Shown here: one piece after another, positions 7,506 through 15,504 of the stretch | Layout of the letters: every line of letters begins with the position of its first letter | Numbering within the stretch: position 1 is the first letter of the stretch | Assembly (NCBI RefSeq): GCF_001646865.1 | Contig: NZ_LRRB01000084.1 | Coordinates: 1-32,718 of the forward strand | From: Aldersonia kunmingensis | Lineage (GTDB): Bacteria > Actinomycetota > Actinomycetes > Mycobacteriales > Mycobacteriaceae | DNA: 32,718 bases | Direction: 5' to 3' | Notes under the pieces: generated by a model | Database searches by the model: none | What the model was told of the DNA's origin: nothing | The model's input: only the letters and a program-made list of their open reading frames with translations | Made by a program: the position numbers and the translations under genes

Positions 7506-8953
7506 AGCCCGCGGACGAGCGAGTAGAGCTCCGCTACCCAGCACACCAGCGGTACGACTGCTGCGACGCAGGCATATTCGGCAAGTTCAGCTGCGCGACG
7601 CAGCGGTGGGGAGAAGGTCTGGTTCGGTGCGATGATGCCGAGCACGAGGGCGAGAAGAGCGCCGACCACCGCGACGCCGAACACGGCCAGCGGGTATCCG
7701 GCGGTGAGGCTCGCGTCGATCAGCAGGCCGAGGATCACAGTGAGACCGCCCGCGATCAGGGTGAACGCCTGCTCGGCGGCGGCATAGGTGCGTCCCCGGA
7801 ACATCAGGACCGCGGCGCAGGTCGCTGCGAGTGTGGTTGCAGGCCAGTCGATCCCACTCCCGCCGGTCGCCGCGGCGGTGATGGCCGCGGCCGCGCTCAC
7901 GATCGTCGCCCCGATGATGATCCCGGACATGGACCGCCGCGCGGCGGCGGCGCGTTCGCGCAACTCGAGGAAAGACAGGGCGGCGGCATCGTCGTCATCG
8001 GTGGTGGCTTCGCTGCCCGGTGACGGGACGCCGGGGAGCGGCAGGCTCGCCAGCATCATCGAGATGCGCGGCGCGCCCGCGATGGCGGCGAGCGCGACTC
8101 CGGCGAGCACCGCGGCGATAGCCTGCACCGGTTGGTCGGACAGGGTGCCGACGAGTTCGGCCGGAATAAGCAGTACCGCAATGGTTGTCGCGGCGGTGAA
8201 AAGCCGCAGGCCCGCGTTGCTCATGCGTAGCGCGGTCACGGCCATCGCTCCTGCGAGCGCGGTGCCCATCAGCGCGTGTGCCCAGGAAACATCGTCGGGC
8301 ACCAGCAGGAAGCCACCGGTCACCGCGGTCGGAAGTGCACAGCCACCGAGGACCAGGGCGCTTCTGGTGTCCTGATAGACGCGGCCGACCACCGATCCGC
8401 CGGCCACGAACAGCACCGTCAACACGAGCGCACAGATCGCGCCGAGCAGGTCGTCTGCGGCGCGTGCGTCCCACAGCAGGGCGAAACATCCAGCCAGCGT
8501 GGCGAAGACCGCGGAAACCGAACCCATGAGCCGGGCGGAGTCGGGCGTCCACTGCCGGTTACTCTCGGCACCGGCCGCGGCGACGCTGTACATGATGTCA
8601 TCGAACAAGGGTTGCGGCGCGCCATGCTGCGCGCTCTCCAGCATGAGCAGTTCGCCGTCGCGCACGCCGTGCTCACTCAGGCTCAGTGTGGCCGAGAGCG
8701 GTGACTGGCCGACCCGCGCGAGTACCCACTCGGACGGCTCACTCTGCTCGACCGCGTGATCGAACTCATTTGTGCGGCCGTGCGCAGCAACGAGATCGAC
8801 GATGCCGGGGATCAAAAGCGCAACCGGCACCTCGGCCGGTAGCGCAAGATCGACCTGCGTGTGTTGGGCGACGATGGTCAGCCGACACAGTTCGGGTGCG
8901 CGCACCCCGGCCCGCGCCGAGTGCTCCGATACCGACAGGCTCGCGTGCGTCAC
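7502..8953 (-). CDS. eccD: ESX-4 type VII secretion integral membrane protein EccD
   Basis: The product has 483 residues. The N-terminal 90 or so form a ubiquitin-like (YukD-type) domain (CRLTIVAQHTQVDLALPAEV). After a linker comes a run of hydrophobic helices, consistent with the eleven membrane spans of EccD, which dimerises to form the central membrane vestibule of ESX complexes. The open frame extends to 9052, but GTG 8953 is preferred because GGGGGGAAG lies directly upstream and the family N-terminus begins there. The stop overlaps the mycP start (GTGA), so eccD-mycP is a two-gene operon. It diverges from the Rv3446c-like unit with about 157 bases between starts. Confidence 0.92.
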   Translation of the reverse strand: MTHASLSVSEHSARAGVRAPELCRLTIVAQHTQVDLALPAEVPVALLIPGIVDLVAAHGRTNEFDHAVEQSEPSEWVLARVGQSPLSATLSLSEHGVRDGELLMLESAQHGAPQPLFDDIMYSVAAAGAESNRQWTPDSARLMGSVSAVFATLAGCFALLWDARAADDLLGAICALVLTVLFVAGGSVVGRVYQDTRSALVLGGCALPTAVTGGFLLVPDDVSWAHALMGTALAGAMAVTALRMSNAGLRLFTAATTIAVLLIPAELVGTLSDQPVQAIAAVLAGVALAAIAGAPRISMMLASLPLPGVPSPGSEATTDDDDAAALSFLELRERAAAARRSMSGIIIGATIVSAAAAITAAATGGSGIDWPATTLAATCAAVLMFRGRTYAAAEQAFTLIAGGLTVILGLLIDASLTAGYPLAVFGVAVVGALLALVLGIIAPNQTFSPPLRRAAELAEYACVAAVVPLVCWVAELYSLVRGL

Positions 8954-9055
8954 TGCTTCCCCCCAGCGTTCCTCCCGCCACGGGCCCCCTGACCCGTGCC
9001 CGGCAGCGAAAAATCGTCGCAACTCTACGGCACTACCGCGCCGCAATGCCACGGA

Positions 9056-9104
9056 GGTTCGACAGGGTAGATTGGGCCGCCTGGAACGTCTAATTCAGGG
9101 GGAG
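9056..9104 (+). promoter_or_regulatory. Conserved leader/promoter element, copy 1 (before Rv3446c-like gene)
   Basis: GGTTCGACAGGGTAGATTGG (9056-9075) is nearly identical (17 of 20) to the element at 10466-10485 upstream of eccC. TAGATT (9068-9073) fits the TANNNT -10 pattern; no good -35 is visible. The ribosome site GGGGGAG (9098-9104) follows. The distance from the start of CAGGGTAGATTGG to the next start codon is 48 bases here and 47 in the other copy. Confidence 0.55.
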
Positions 9105-9110
9105 CCTCGG

Positions 9111-9173
9111 GTGAGCGCGGTCCGAATCCGCTGGCGCGGTGCGCACCCCGGTCCTCGGGCGTCGTCGCGATGA
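9111..9173 (+). CDS. Small leader ORF (20 residues) translationally coupled to the next gene
   Basis: GTG 9111 has a strong ribosome site (GGGGGAG, 6 bases upstream) and opens a 20-residue basic peptide, MSAVRIRWRGAHPGPRASSR. It ends at TGA 9171-9173, which overlaps the ATG of the Rv3446c-like gene as ATGA. The downstream ATG has no ribosome site of its own, so ribosomes probably arrive by termination-reinitiation. It could be a coupling device, a true micropeptide, or the sign of a frameshift that detached the original N-terminus of the next protein. No family is recognised. Confidence 0.5.
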   Translation: MSAVRIRWRGAHPGPRASSR

Positions 9174-10402
9174 CAGCCGCTGCCCTTTGCGTCACCGCGG
9201 ACGGGGTCTTCGGGTGGGTCCGACGGGACGGCGTCACAGTCGACATCGTGTCCGGCGCCGGCCTGAACGAACTCGCTGGGCGGCTTGCCGGGGCGCGGAT
9301 ATCTGCAAGCTTTCCCTCGCACTGGGCCGCCCCCCGCCGTGATCGCCTCGCCGCAGAGTTGGCGGCAGGTGGCGCGCGTGTCGAATTGACCCCGATCGCG
9401 TTGGCCGCGGCGAGCGCGGTCGCCGGGGCCACTGTGCACGGGCCGAGGGTCGTGGTGGTCGAGTTGGAGCGGCACGCGGCCACGGTGACCTGCGTGGCGC
9501 CCGCAGGCGATGAGGTGCGCATTGTCGCCTGCGAGCGCGAGCCTGCCCTCGGTGCCGAGGATCTGCTCGATCCCGACCGCGGGCTCGAGGCCATCGCGGC
9601 GCTGGCCGGGTTGGTAGAAGCCATTGGGGCCGGTCGCGCGGTCGAGGAGATTCTCGTTGTCGCCGAGGCAGATCCGGCAACGCTCGAGCCGTTCCTGGTG
9701 AGCCTTGCGAAGGCGCTTCCACGCATCGGCCGATCGCGGGTGCTGCACCCCACTCAGGTCTGCCCGCCCTCGACGGATGAGATCCCAGCGGTGCTTCCGC
9801 ACCGGCAGGTCGGTTTGGTCGGGCGCGGTACTGCGGTGGCGTTGGCAGCACTGCTGGTCGTAGGCATTTCCACGGGAGTGTGGTGGTGGCAGGCGAATGG
9901 GCCGCGCCAACCGGCCGCCGCAGCAGAGGCAACGACGGTTTCGACCTTGGGACCGGCGCAGCCTTCCGAAGTGACTCAGGTGAATGGCCGCGTGCGTTTC
10001 GTCGTTCCACCGTCTTGGTCGCCTCGGCCGCCGGATCCGCAGCGGCCGGGCCGGCTCGAGCTCGCCCCGCCCGGCGGTGCTGCGGCGCGAATCATCGTGA
10101 TCCAGAACGAGATCGACCCGGGCCTCGGCTACGACGAGGTCGCCTCGGCTCTGGCGGACAAGATCGCCGCGCGCGGCTCCGGCGGACCTTTTGCCGATCT
10201 GCAACGCGACGTGGTGTTCGGTGGCCGACCGGGACTGTCGTACCGGGAGACGCCGAGCCCAGGGTCCGAGGTGCGTTGGCATGTCGTGGTCGAGCAGGAA
10301 ATGCAGGTCAGCGTCGGATGTCAATACCCGGCCGCTGATTGGGCGTTGGTTATCGGAGCGTGCGAGCGGGTCGTACGGAGCCTGACCGTCGCATCGGGCT
10401 GA
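9170..10402 (+). CDS. Type VII secretion-associated protein (Rv3446c family)
   Basis: The product has 410 residues and belongs to the actinobacterial ESX-4-associated family typified by Rv3446c; its biochemical role is not established. The N-terminal 220 residues have an actin/Hsp70-like feel (repeated Ala/Val-rich strands such as ALCVTADGVFGWVRRDG and EEILVVAEA). One membrane helix follows at about residues 223-245 (GTAVALAALLVVGISTGVWWW). The extracytoplasmic C-terminal domain begins NGRVRFVVPPSWSPR and ends CERVVRSLTV. ATG 9170 overlaps the stop of a 20-residue leader ORF. It lies between divergent eccD and eccC; in M. tuberculosis it follows eccC4 instead (recalled). A single-pass scaffold or regulator of the ESX-4 complex is a plausible inference. 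Confidence 0.8.
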   Translation: MTAAALCVTADGVFGWVRRDGVTVDIVSGAGLNELAGRLAGARISASFPSHWAAPRRDRLAAELAAGGARVELTPIALAAASAVAGATVHGPRVVVVELERHAATVTCVAPAGDEVRIVACEREPALGAEDLLDPDRGLEAIAALAGLVEAIGAGRAVEEILVVAEADPATLEPFLVSLAKALPRIGRSRVLHPTQVCPPSTDEIPAVLPHRQVGLVGRGTAVALAALLVVGISTGVWWWQANGPRQPAAAAEATTVSTLGPAQPSEVTQVNGRVRFVVPPSWSPRPPDPQRPGRLELAPPGGAAARIIVIQNEIDPGLGYDEVASALADKIAARGSGGPFADLQRDVVFGGRPGLSYRETPSPGSEVRWHVVVEQEMQVSVGCQYPAADWALVIGACERVVRSLTVASG

Positions 10403-10465
10403 TCCCGCCTGCTGTTGTCGCCCGAGCGGCGAATCCACCCGAGTCCGAGCAGTGCTGATCCCGTC

Positions 10466-10512
10466 GGATCCGCAGGGTAGATTGGCGCGCCGGGGAAGAT
10501 CTATGGGGGGAG
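10466..10512 (+). promoter_or_regulatory. Conserved leader/promoter element, copy 2 (before eccC)
   Basis: GGATCCGCAGGGTAGATTGG (10466-10485) repeats the element at 9056-9075. TAGATT lies at 10478-10483 and the ribosome site GGGGGGAG at 10505-10512. The sequence between is also related (CCGGGGAAGATCTATGGGGG against CTGGAACGTCTAATTCAGGG), so the whole 50-base leader looks shared. Confidence 0.55.
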
Positions 10513-10519
10513 TTCTCGC

Positions 10520-13500
10520 ATGAGTACTGTGCGATTCCAGCGCCGTGCGCGCCGTGAAATGCCGCGCACACCCGGCGGCGAAGTGACGCTGCAGCCGCCA
10601 CCCGAGATCCCGCGTGTCGTACCGGGAAACCTTCTGACCAAGCTACTTCCGGTCGTGATGGTCGTTGCGATGATCGGCATGATGGCGATGCTGTTCACCT
10701 CCGGTGGCTTCGGCGCGAACCCGATGAGCCTGATGTTTCCGGCGATGATGCTGTTCTCGATGGTCGGCATGTTCACCGGCCAGGGGCGCAGCGGAACACC
10801 GCGCGCGGCCGAGGCGAACGAAGACCGCAAGGATTATCTGCGCTATCTCGACCAGCTGCGCGACGACGTTCACGACACCCGGGATCGTCAGCACACCGCG
10901 TTGAGCTGGAGTCATCCGTCGCCGGGACCGATCTGGACACTGGTCGGCACACGCCGGATGTGGGAGCGGCGCGTCGGCGACCCCGACTACTGCCATGTGC
11001 GGATCGGTGTCGGTCCGCAGGGACTCGCCACCCGCCTGATCGCGCCGGAGACCGGGCCGGTCGAGGAGCTCGAACCCGTTGCGGCTGTGGCGTTGCGTCG
11101 GTTCGTGCGCGCGCACTCCGTGGTCGAGATGCCGCTCGCGGTGTCGCTGCGCGGGTTCGCCGCGATCGGCTTCGACGGCGACCGCTCGGGCGCTCGGGCG
11201 CTGGTCCGCTCGATGCTCGCGCAGATGTGCATGTTCCACGGGCCCGATCAGCTTCAGGTCGCCATCGTGTGCGGCCCTGACACTGCTGACCAGTGGGAGT
11301 GGACGAAGTGGCTGCCGCACGCGCAGCACCCCGAGGCCCAGGACGGTGTCGGCTCCGAACGGATGTTCTACGGGTCGATCATCGAACTCGACTCGGCAAT
11401 GCGCGGACAGCTTTTGACCCGCAACAAGTTCGCGCGCACCGCACCCGCCCAGGCCGGCATCGCGCAACTCGTCGTGATCGTGGACGGCGGCATTCTGGAC
11501 ACCGACGGCGAGGGGGACCTCGTCAGCGCCGGTGGTGTGGATTCCGTGACGATGTTCGACCTGTGCGGTTACGCGCCGCGGCTCACCGCCCGTGGGCTGC
11601 CGCTGGTGATCGAGAACGGCGATCTGTTCGCACGCAGCGCCGCCGGCCTCGAGCGGATCGCGCGGGCCGATGCGATGAGTCTCCAGGAAGCGCAGCAGCT
11701 TGCGCGCCGCCTCGCGCCCTTCCGGGTCGCCGCAGCGCACGCCGAGGAACGCGTCATCGATTCCGGCGAAGACCTCTCGAACTGGGCCAACATGGTCGGC
11801 GCTGGTGATGTCGGCTCGTTCAATCCGGAGAGTGCTTGGCGCCCGAGGCACGGCCGGGAGCGGTTGCGAGTGCCGATCGGTCTCGGCCCCGACGGCGTGC
11901 CCGTCGAACTGGACATCAAGGAAGCCGCCGAGAACGGGATGGGCCCGCACGGGTTGTGCATCGGCGCAACGGGTTCGGGCAAGTCGGAGTTCCTGCGGAC
12001 GCTCGTGCTCGGCATGCTCGCCACGCACTCGCCGGACCAGCTGAACTTCGTCCTGGTCGACTTCAAGGGTGGCGCGACCTTCCTCGGGCTCGACACCGCC
12101 CCGCACGTTTCGGCCGTCATCACCAACCTCGAAGAGGAAGCCGCGCTCGTCGACCGCATGCGGGACGCGCTCGCCGGCGAGATGAACCGGCGCCAGGAAC
12201 TGCTGCGCGCCTCGGGCAACTTCGCGAACGTCGGCGACTACGAGAAGGCACGCGCGGCCGGGGCCGAACTCGACCCGCTGCCCGCGCTGTTCGTGGTGAT
12301 CGACGAGTTCTCCGAACTGCTCACGCAGCAGCCCGAGTTCGCCGAACTTTTCGTCGCCATCGGTCGCCTCGGCCGGTCGCTGCAGATGCATCTGCTGCTG
12401 GCCAGCCAGCGACTGGACGAAGGCAAGCTGCGTGGTCTGGACAGCCATCTGTCCTACCGGATCGGTCTGAAGTCCTTCTCCGCCAACGAATCGCGTGCTG
12501 TGCTGGGTGTGCCGGATGCGTACCATCTGCCGGCGAGCCCCGGTGCCGGCTACCTGAAGTCCGACGCCTCGCAGATCCAGCGGTTCCAGGCCTCCTACGT
12601 ATCCGGTCCGTACGTCGGTGTGCGCGTCCGGAACGTGTCGCGTATCGGCGAGTCCGAGGTCGACGCGCGGGCACGGGAGTTCACTGCGCATGCGGTCGCG
12701 ATGGATCGACTGCCGGTGGCGGTTTCCAATGCCGTGGTCAGCCCGGACCCGGAGCCGGAGGGCAATGGCGCTTCGACTCTGCAGGTGCTCGTCGACAGGA
12801 TCCGCGGCCACGGCCGTCCGGCGCACCAGATCTGGCTCGACCCGCTCGACGTGCCGCCGACGGTCGACCAATTGGTGCCCGCCGCAGCGCTGACCGAGTT
12901 CCGTTCCGGCTTGGCCACATTGCGTGCTCCGATCGGGCTGATCGACCGGCCGTACGACCAGCGGCGCGACCCGATGTTCGTGGATCTGTCCGGCGCGAAG
13001 GGAAATGTGGCCATCGTCGGTGGCCCACAGTCGGGTAAGTCGACCGCGCTGCGCTCGCTGATCATGTCGCTGGCCGCGACACATTCGCCGCTGCAGGCGC
13101 AGTTCTACTGCCTCGATTTCGGTGGTGGCACGCTCGCTGGTCTCGCGGGACTGCCGCATGTGGGATCGGTCGCCAGCCGACTCGACATCGACCGGGTGCG
13201 CCGCACCATCGCCGAGATGACCACGCTCGTGAGGCACCGCGAGGAAGCATTCCGGCGGTTGGGTATCGAATCCATGGCCGATTTCCGGCGGCTGCGTGCC
13301 GAGCGGGACGAGGCGGGCGAGCATACAGCCATCTCCGACGATCCGTTCGGTGATGTGTTCCTGGTGATCGATGGTTACGGCAGCATCCGCCAGGACTTCG
13401 AGGCGCTCGAGCAGATCATCACCAACCTTGCGGTGCAAGGCCTTTCCTACGGCGTGCACGTCGTGCTCGCTGCCGCGCGATGGGGTGAAGTGCGCCCGGC

Positions 13501-14530
13501 GCTGAAGGATCAGCTTGGAACGCGCATCGAGTTGCGCCTTGGCGATCCGTCGGACTCCGATCTCGGACGCAAGTTCGCGATGCTGGTGCCGGAGGGACGG
13601 CCCGGTCGCGGTATCACCAAGGAGGGCCTGCACCTGCTCACCGCGTTGCCGCGCCTCGACAGTGACGGCAGCCCGGCGACGCTGGCCAACGGTGTTCACG
13701 CGGCGGTCGCGGCAATAGCCGCACGGGACCGGGGAGTGCAGGCACCGCAGGTCCGTATGCTGCCGGATCAGCTCAGCCGCGAGCAGATGATCGCGGCGAC
13801 GCGGTCGTGGCCGTCCTGGGTGGACCGCACCCGCAAGTGCATGCAAATTCCTGTGGGGCTCAACGAATCCGAGCTGGCGCCGATCTATCTGAACTTCGAC
13901 GAACAGCCACACCTGCTCATCTTCGGTGACACCGAGTGCGGCAAATCCACGCTGCTGCGCAGTATCTGCGAGGGGATCATCTCCTCGAACACGGATGCAC
14001 AGGCTCGGCTGATCATCGCCGACTATCGGCGCACGATGCTCGGCGCGATCGAGACCAACCACCTGCTCAGGTATGTCAGCTCGGCCGCGGCGCTCACAGA
14101 GATCGTCGGGGCGCTCGTCGCAACGCTGCAGCAGCGCATGCCCGGTCCGGATGTGGACCAGCGTCAGCTCCGCGAGCGGTCCTGGTGGGCCGGTCCGGAT
14201 GTGTTCTTTGTCGTCGACGACTACGACCTGGTCGCGACATCGACGGGCAATCCGCTGGCACCGCTCGTCGAGTACCTTCCGCACGCGAAGGATCTCGGTT
14301 TCCACCTGATCGTCGCTCGTCGCTCGGGTGGTGCGGCGCGCGCGCTGTACGAGCCGGTGATCGCCCGCATGCGGGATCTGGTGACGCCGGGCATCGTGAT
14401 GAGTGGCAGCCGCGAAGAAGGTGCGCTGATCGGCAACGTGCGGGCCAGCGCGATGCCGCCTGGGCGCGGCACCTACGTCAGCCGGAACGGAACCGACCTC
14501 GTTCAGCTGGCCTGGATGCCGCCGCTCTAG
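10520..14530 (+). CDS. eccC: ESX-4 type VII secretion FtsK/SpoIIIE ATPase EccC (fused three-domain form)
   Basis: The product has 1336 residues and is the motor of the secretion system. Two hydrophobic segments lie near residues 35-85, followed by a DUF domain and three FtsK/SpoIIIE ATPase domains. Walker A loops are GATGSGKS (482-489), GGPQSGKS (834-841) and GDTECGKS (1136-1143). The Walker B region of ATPase 1 keeps Asp595-Glu596 (FVVIDEF); ATPase 2 reads Asp951-Gly and ATPase 3 Asp1233-Asp1234, so only domain 1 has the catalytic glutamate, as is usual in EccC. The C-terminal domain normally binds the YxxxD/E signal of the WXG100 substrate encoded next door. ATG 10520 has GGGGGGAG upstream. 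The single-chain form matches ESX-4 (EccCa and EccCb fused). Confidence 0.95.
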   Translation: MSTVRFQRRARREMPRTPGGEVTLQPPPEIPRVVPGNLLTKLLPVVMVVAMIGMMAMLFTSGGFGANPMSLMFPAMMLFSMVGMFTGQGRSGTPRAAEANEDRKDYLRYLDQLRDDVHDTRDRQHTALSWSHPSPGPIWTLVGTRRMWERRVGDPDYCHVRIGVGPQGLATRLIAPETGPVEELEPVAAVALRRFVRAHSVVEMPLAVSLRGFAAIGFDGDRSGARALVRSMLAQMCMFHGPDQLQVAIVCGPDTADQWEWTKWLPHAQHPEAQDGVGSERMFYGSIIELDSAMRGQLLTRNKFARTAPAQAGIAQLVVIVDGGILDTDGEGDLVSAGGVDSVTMFDLCGYAPRLTARGLPLVIENGDLFARSAAGLERIARADAMSLQEAQQLARRLAPFRVAAAHAEERVIDSGEDLSNWANMVGAGDVGSFNPESAWRPRHGRERLRVPIGLGPDGVPVELDIKEAAENGMGPHGLCIGATGSGKSEFLRTLVLGMLATHSPDQLNFVLVDFKGGATFLGLDTAPHVSAVITNLEEEAALVDRMRDALAGEMNRRQELLRASGNFANVGDYEKARAAGAELDPLPALFVVIDEFSELLTQQPEFAELFVAIGRLGRSLQMHLLLASQRLDEGKLRGLDSHLSYRIGLKSFSANESRAVLGVPDAYHLPASPGAGYLKSDASQIQRFQASYVSGPYVGVRVRNVSRIGESEVDARAREFTAHAVAMDRLPVAVSNAVVSPDPEPEGNGASTLQVLVDRIRGHGRPAHQIWLDPLDVPPTVDQLVPAAALTEFRSGLATLRAPIGLIDRPYDQRRDPMFVDLSGAKGNVAIVGGPQSGKSTALRSLIMSLAATHSPLQAQFYCLDFGGGTLAGLAGLPHVGSVASRLDIDRVRRTIAEMTTLVRHREEAFRRLGIESMADFRRLRAERDEAGEHTAISDDPFGDVFLVIDGYGSIRQDFEALEQIITNLAVQGLSYGVHVVLAAARWGEVRPALKDQLGTRIELRLGDPSDSDLGRKFAMLVPEGRPGRGITKEGLHLLTALPRLDSDGSPATLANGVHAAVAAIAARDRGVQAPQVRMLPDQLSREQMIAATRSWPSWVDRTRKCMQIPVGLNESELAPIYLNFDEQPHLLIFGDTECGKSTLLRSICEGIISSNTDAQARLIIADYRRTMLGAIETNHLLRYVSSAAALTEIVGALVATLQQRMPGPDVDQRQLRERSWWAGPDVFFVVDDYDLVATSTGNPLAPLVEYLPHAKDLGFHLIVARRSGGAARALYEPVIARMRDLVTPGIVMSGSREEGALIGNVRASAMPPGRGTYVSRNGTDLVQLAWMPPL

Positions 14531-14540
14531 GCACTTGCTT

Positions 14541-14640
14541 TGCCCGTTCGGTGACAAAATCGGCAGCGCATGCGGCAACACGCCACGGCGGTGGGGGTAC
14601 ACCGAAAAACTTCCGCGAATTCAGGGGAACCGAACGGGCA
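14541..14640. repeat. Long-range 12-bp inverted repeat upstream of esxU
   Basis: TGCCCGTTCGGT (14541-14552) and ACCGAACGGGCA (14629-14640) are perfect inverted copies separated by 76 bases. The second arm begins inside the -35 box of the predicted ECF promoter. It could be a pair of operator half-sites or the base of an RNA stem if transcription reads through from eccC. Confidence 0.7.
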
Positions 14641-14653
14641 GGGTGATCCGTCC
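14626..14653 (+). promoter_or_regulatory. ECF sigma (SigM-like) promoter of esxUT
   Basis: GGAACC (14626-14631) and CGTCC (14649-14653) are separated by 17 bases, matching the ECF pattern GGAAC-N16-18-CGTC reported for SigM of M. tuberculosis. SigM is also the sigma factor linked to ESX-4 Esx genes there (recalled). The predicted transcript would have a leader of about 60 bases before esxU. No sigma factor gene is in the window. Confidence 0.6.
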
Positions 14654-14723
14654 AAACAGATGTAGGTACGAAAAGGCGACGTCCTGGGCTGGCCGTCGAC
14701 ACCGGAATGATGAGGAGTCAAGG

Positions 14724-15050
14724 GTGGGAGTCACTACCGATGTCGCCGCGATGGAAGCTGCGGCGAGCCACGTCGAGACCGTCAATGGTCAGCTGGACGC
14801 CACGATCCGCGGCCTGAAGGCTCGCTGCGAGGGTTCCGCGGGCAACTGGGAGGGCGGCGCCGCGACCCAGTTCCAGAACCTGATGGTCCGCTACGAGGAG
14901 GCATCCAAGCGGCTGCACACGTCGCTGGACACCATCGCATCGCAGATCCGCGCCAACGGCAAGGGCTACGACGCCGCGGAGCAGGCGAACCAGGACGCCA
15001 TCTCGCAGGCCGGCGCGTCGGGCGCGCTGGATATCACCACCATCCTCTGA
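14724..15050 (+). CDS. esxU: WXG100 secreted protein EsxU (CFP-10-like partner)
   Basis: The product has 108 residues and is a helix-turn-helix WXG100 protein. Trp42-Glu43-Gly44 in GNWEGGAATQF is the WXG turn. A C-terminal YxxxE secretion signal (Tyr82 to Glu86, GYDAAEQ) identifies it as the partner that carries the export signal recognised by EccC. GTG 14724 is chosen over the longer open frame because GAGGAG (14712-14717) lies 6 bases upstream and the family starts there. esxT follows after 33 bases, and the two proteins are expected to be secreted as a heterodimer. esxU naming rests on ESX-4 synteny and the pair arrangement. Confidence 0.88.
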   Translation: MGVTTDVAAMEAAASHVETVNGQLDATIRGLKARCEGSAGNWEGGAATQFQNLMVRYEEASKRLHTSLDTIASQIRANGKGYDAAEQANQDAISQAGASGALDITTIL

Positions 15051-15083
15051 CCTACACCGGCGACCACACACCAGGAGCAATCA

Positions 15084-15365
15084 ATGAAGTACAACTTCGC
15101 CGAAATGCTGGCGCTCGCCTCCGACATTCACTCCAACGCCGGCAAGCTCATCGAAACCCACGACGAGCTCAAGAGCTACGTCTCGAATCTCGCGAGTTCT
15201 TGGGAAGACGGCAAGGCCCGCGAGGGCTACCTGCAGGTGCAGGCCCAGTGGGACAGCGCTCATGACGACATCATCCAGGTGCTGAACACGATCGCGAAGG
15301 TCGTCGAGAACGGCACCGTCGATATGCAGAGCACCGAAGACAAGAACGCGCTGTCCTGGGCCTGA
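15084..15365 (+). CDS. esxT: WXG100-like secreted protein EsxT
   Basis: The product has 93 residues, almost entirely helical, with the N-terminus MKYNFAEM that resembles the YNF start of mycobacterial EsxT. The turn between helices reads Trp40-Glu-Asp-Gly (SSWEDGKAREGY), so the classical WXG is WxDG here. M. tuberculosis EsxT also lacks a strict WXG (recalled). There is no YxxxD/E tail; the protein ends in ALSWA, consistent with being the ESAT-6-side partner that relies on EsxU for its signal. AGGAGC lies 6 bases before ATG 15084. It is the last gene of the locus, 72 bases before a strong terminator. Confidence 0.87.
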   Translation: MKYNFAEMLALASDIHSNAGKLIETHDELKSYVSNLASSWEDGKAREGYLQVQAQWDSAHDDIIQVLNTIAKVVENGTVDMQSTEDKNALSWA

Positions 15366-15437
15366 TCAGCCCCGCGCCTAGCGGCGCATGAGGAGACCTG
15401 CGACGAAATGGGCCTGCGCCCGCACGTCGCAAGTGAT

Positions 15438-15480
15438 GTGCCCCGGTGGAAGGGAGAGCCACCGGGGCACTTCCTATTTC
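15438..15480 (+). terminator. Rho-independent terminator after esxT
   Basis: Perfect 12-bp stem GTGCCCCGGTGG (15438-15449) / CCACCGGGGCAC (15459-15470) with a 9-base loop, followed by TTCCTATTTC. It closes the esxUT transcript and separates ESX-4 from the next, convergent genes. Confidence 0.9.
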
Positions 15481-15504
15481 AGGACTAGGGATTCTGGGCT
15501 TCTG

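Noticed and set aside
7505-7544. Upstream GTG 7544 as the mycP start
   Set aside because: No ribosome site, and it lengthens the signal peptide n-region; GTG 7505 forms a GTGA overlap with the eccD stop.
9083-9091. GGAACGTC before the leader ORF as an ECF promoter
   Set aside because: The GGAAC and CGTC motifs overlap or abut instead of being 16-18 bases apart.
9065-10480. GGGTAG within the duplicated leader as a stress (SigF/SigB) -10 box
   Set aside because: No GTTT lies about 15 bases upstream in either copy (9046-9049 or 10456-10459).
10643-14602. A 1319-codon open frame on the minus strand, antisense to eccC
   Set aside because: It is a high-GC shadow: its product is low-complexity Arg/His/Val/Gln-rich sequence with no domain, while the plus strand encodes EccC with three Walker A motifs.
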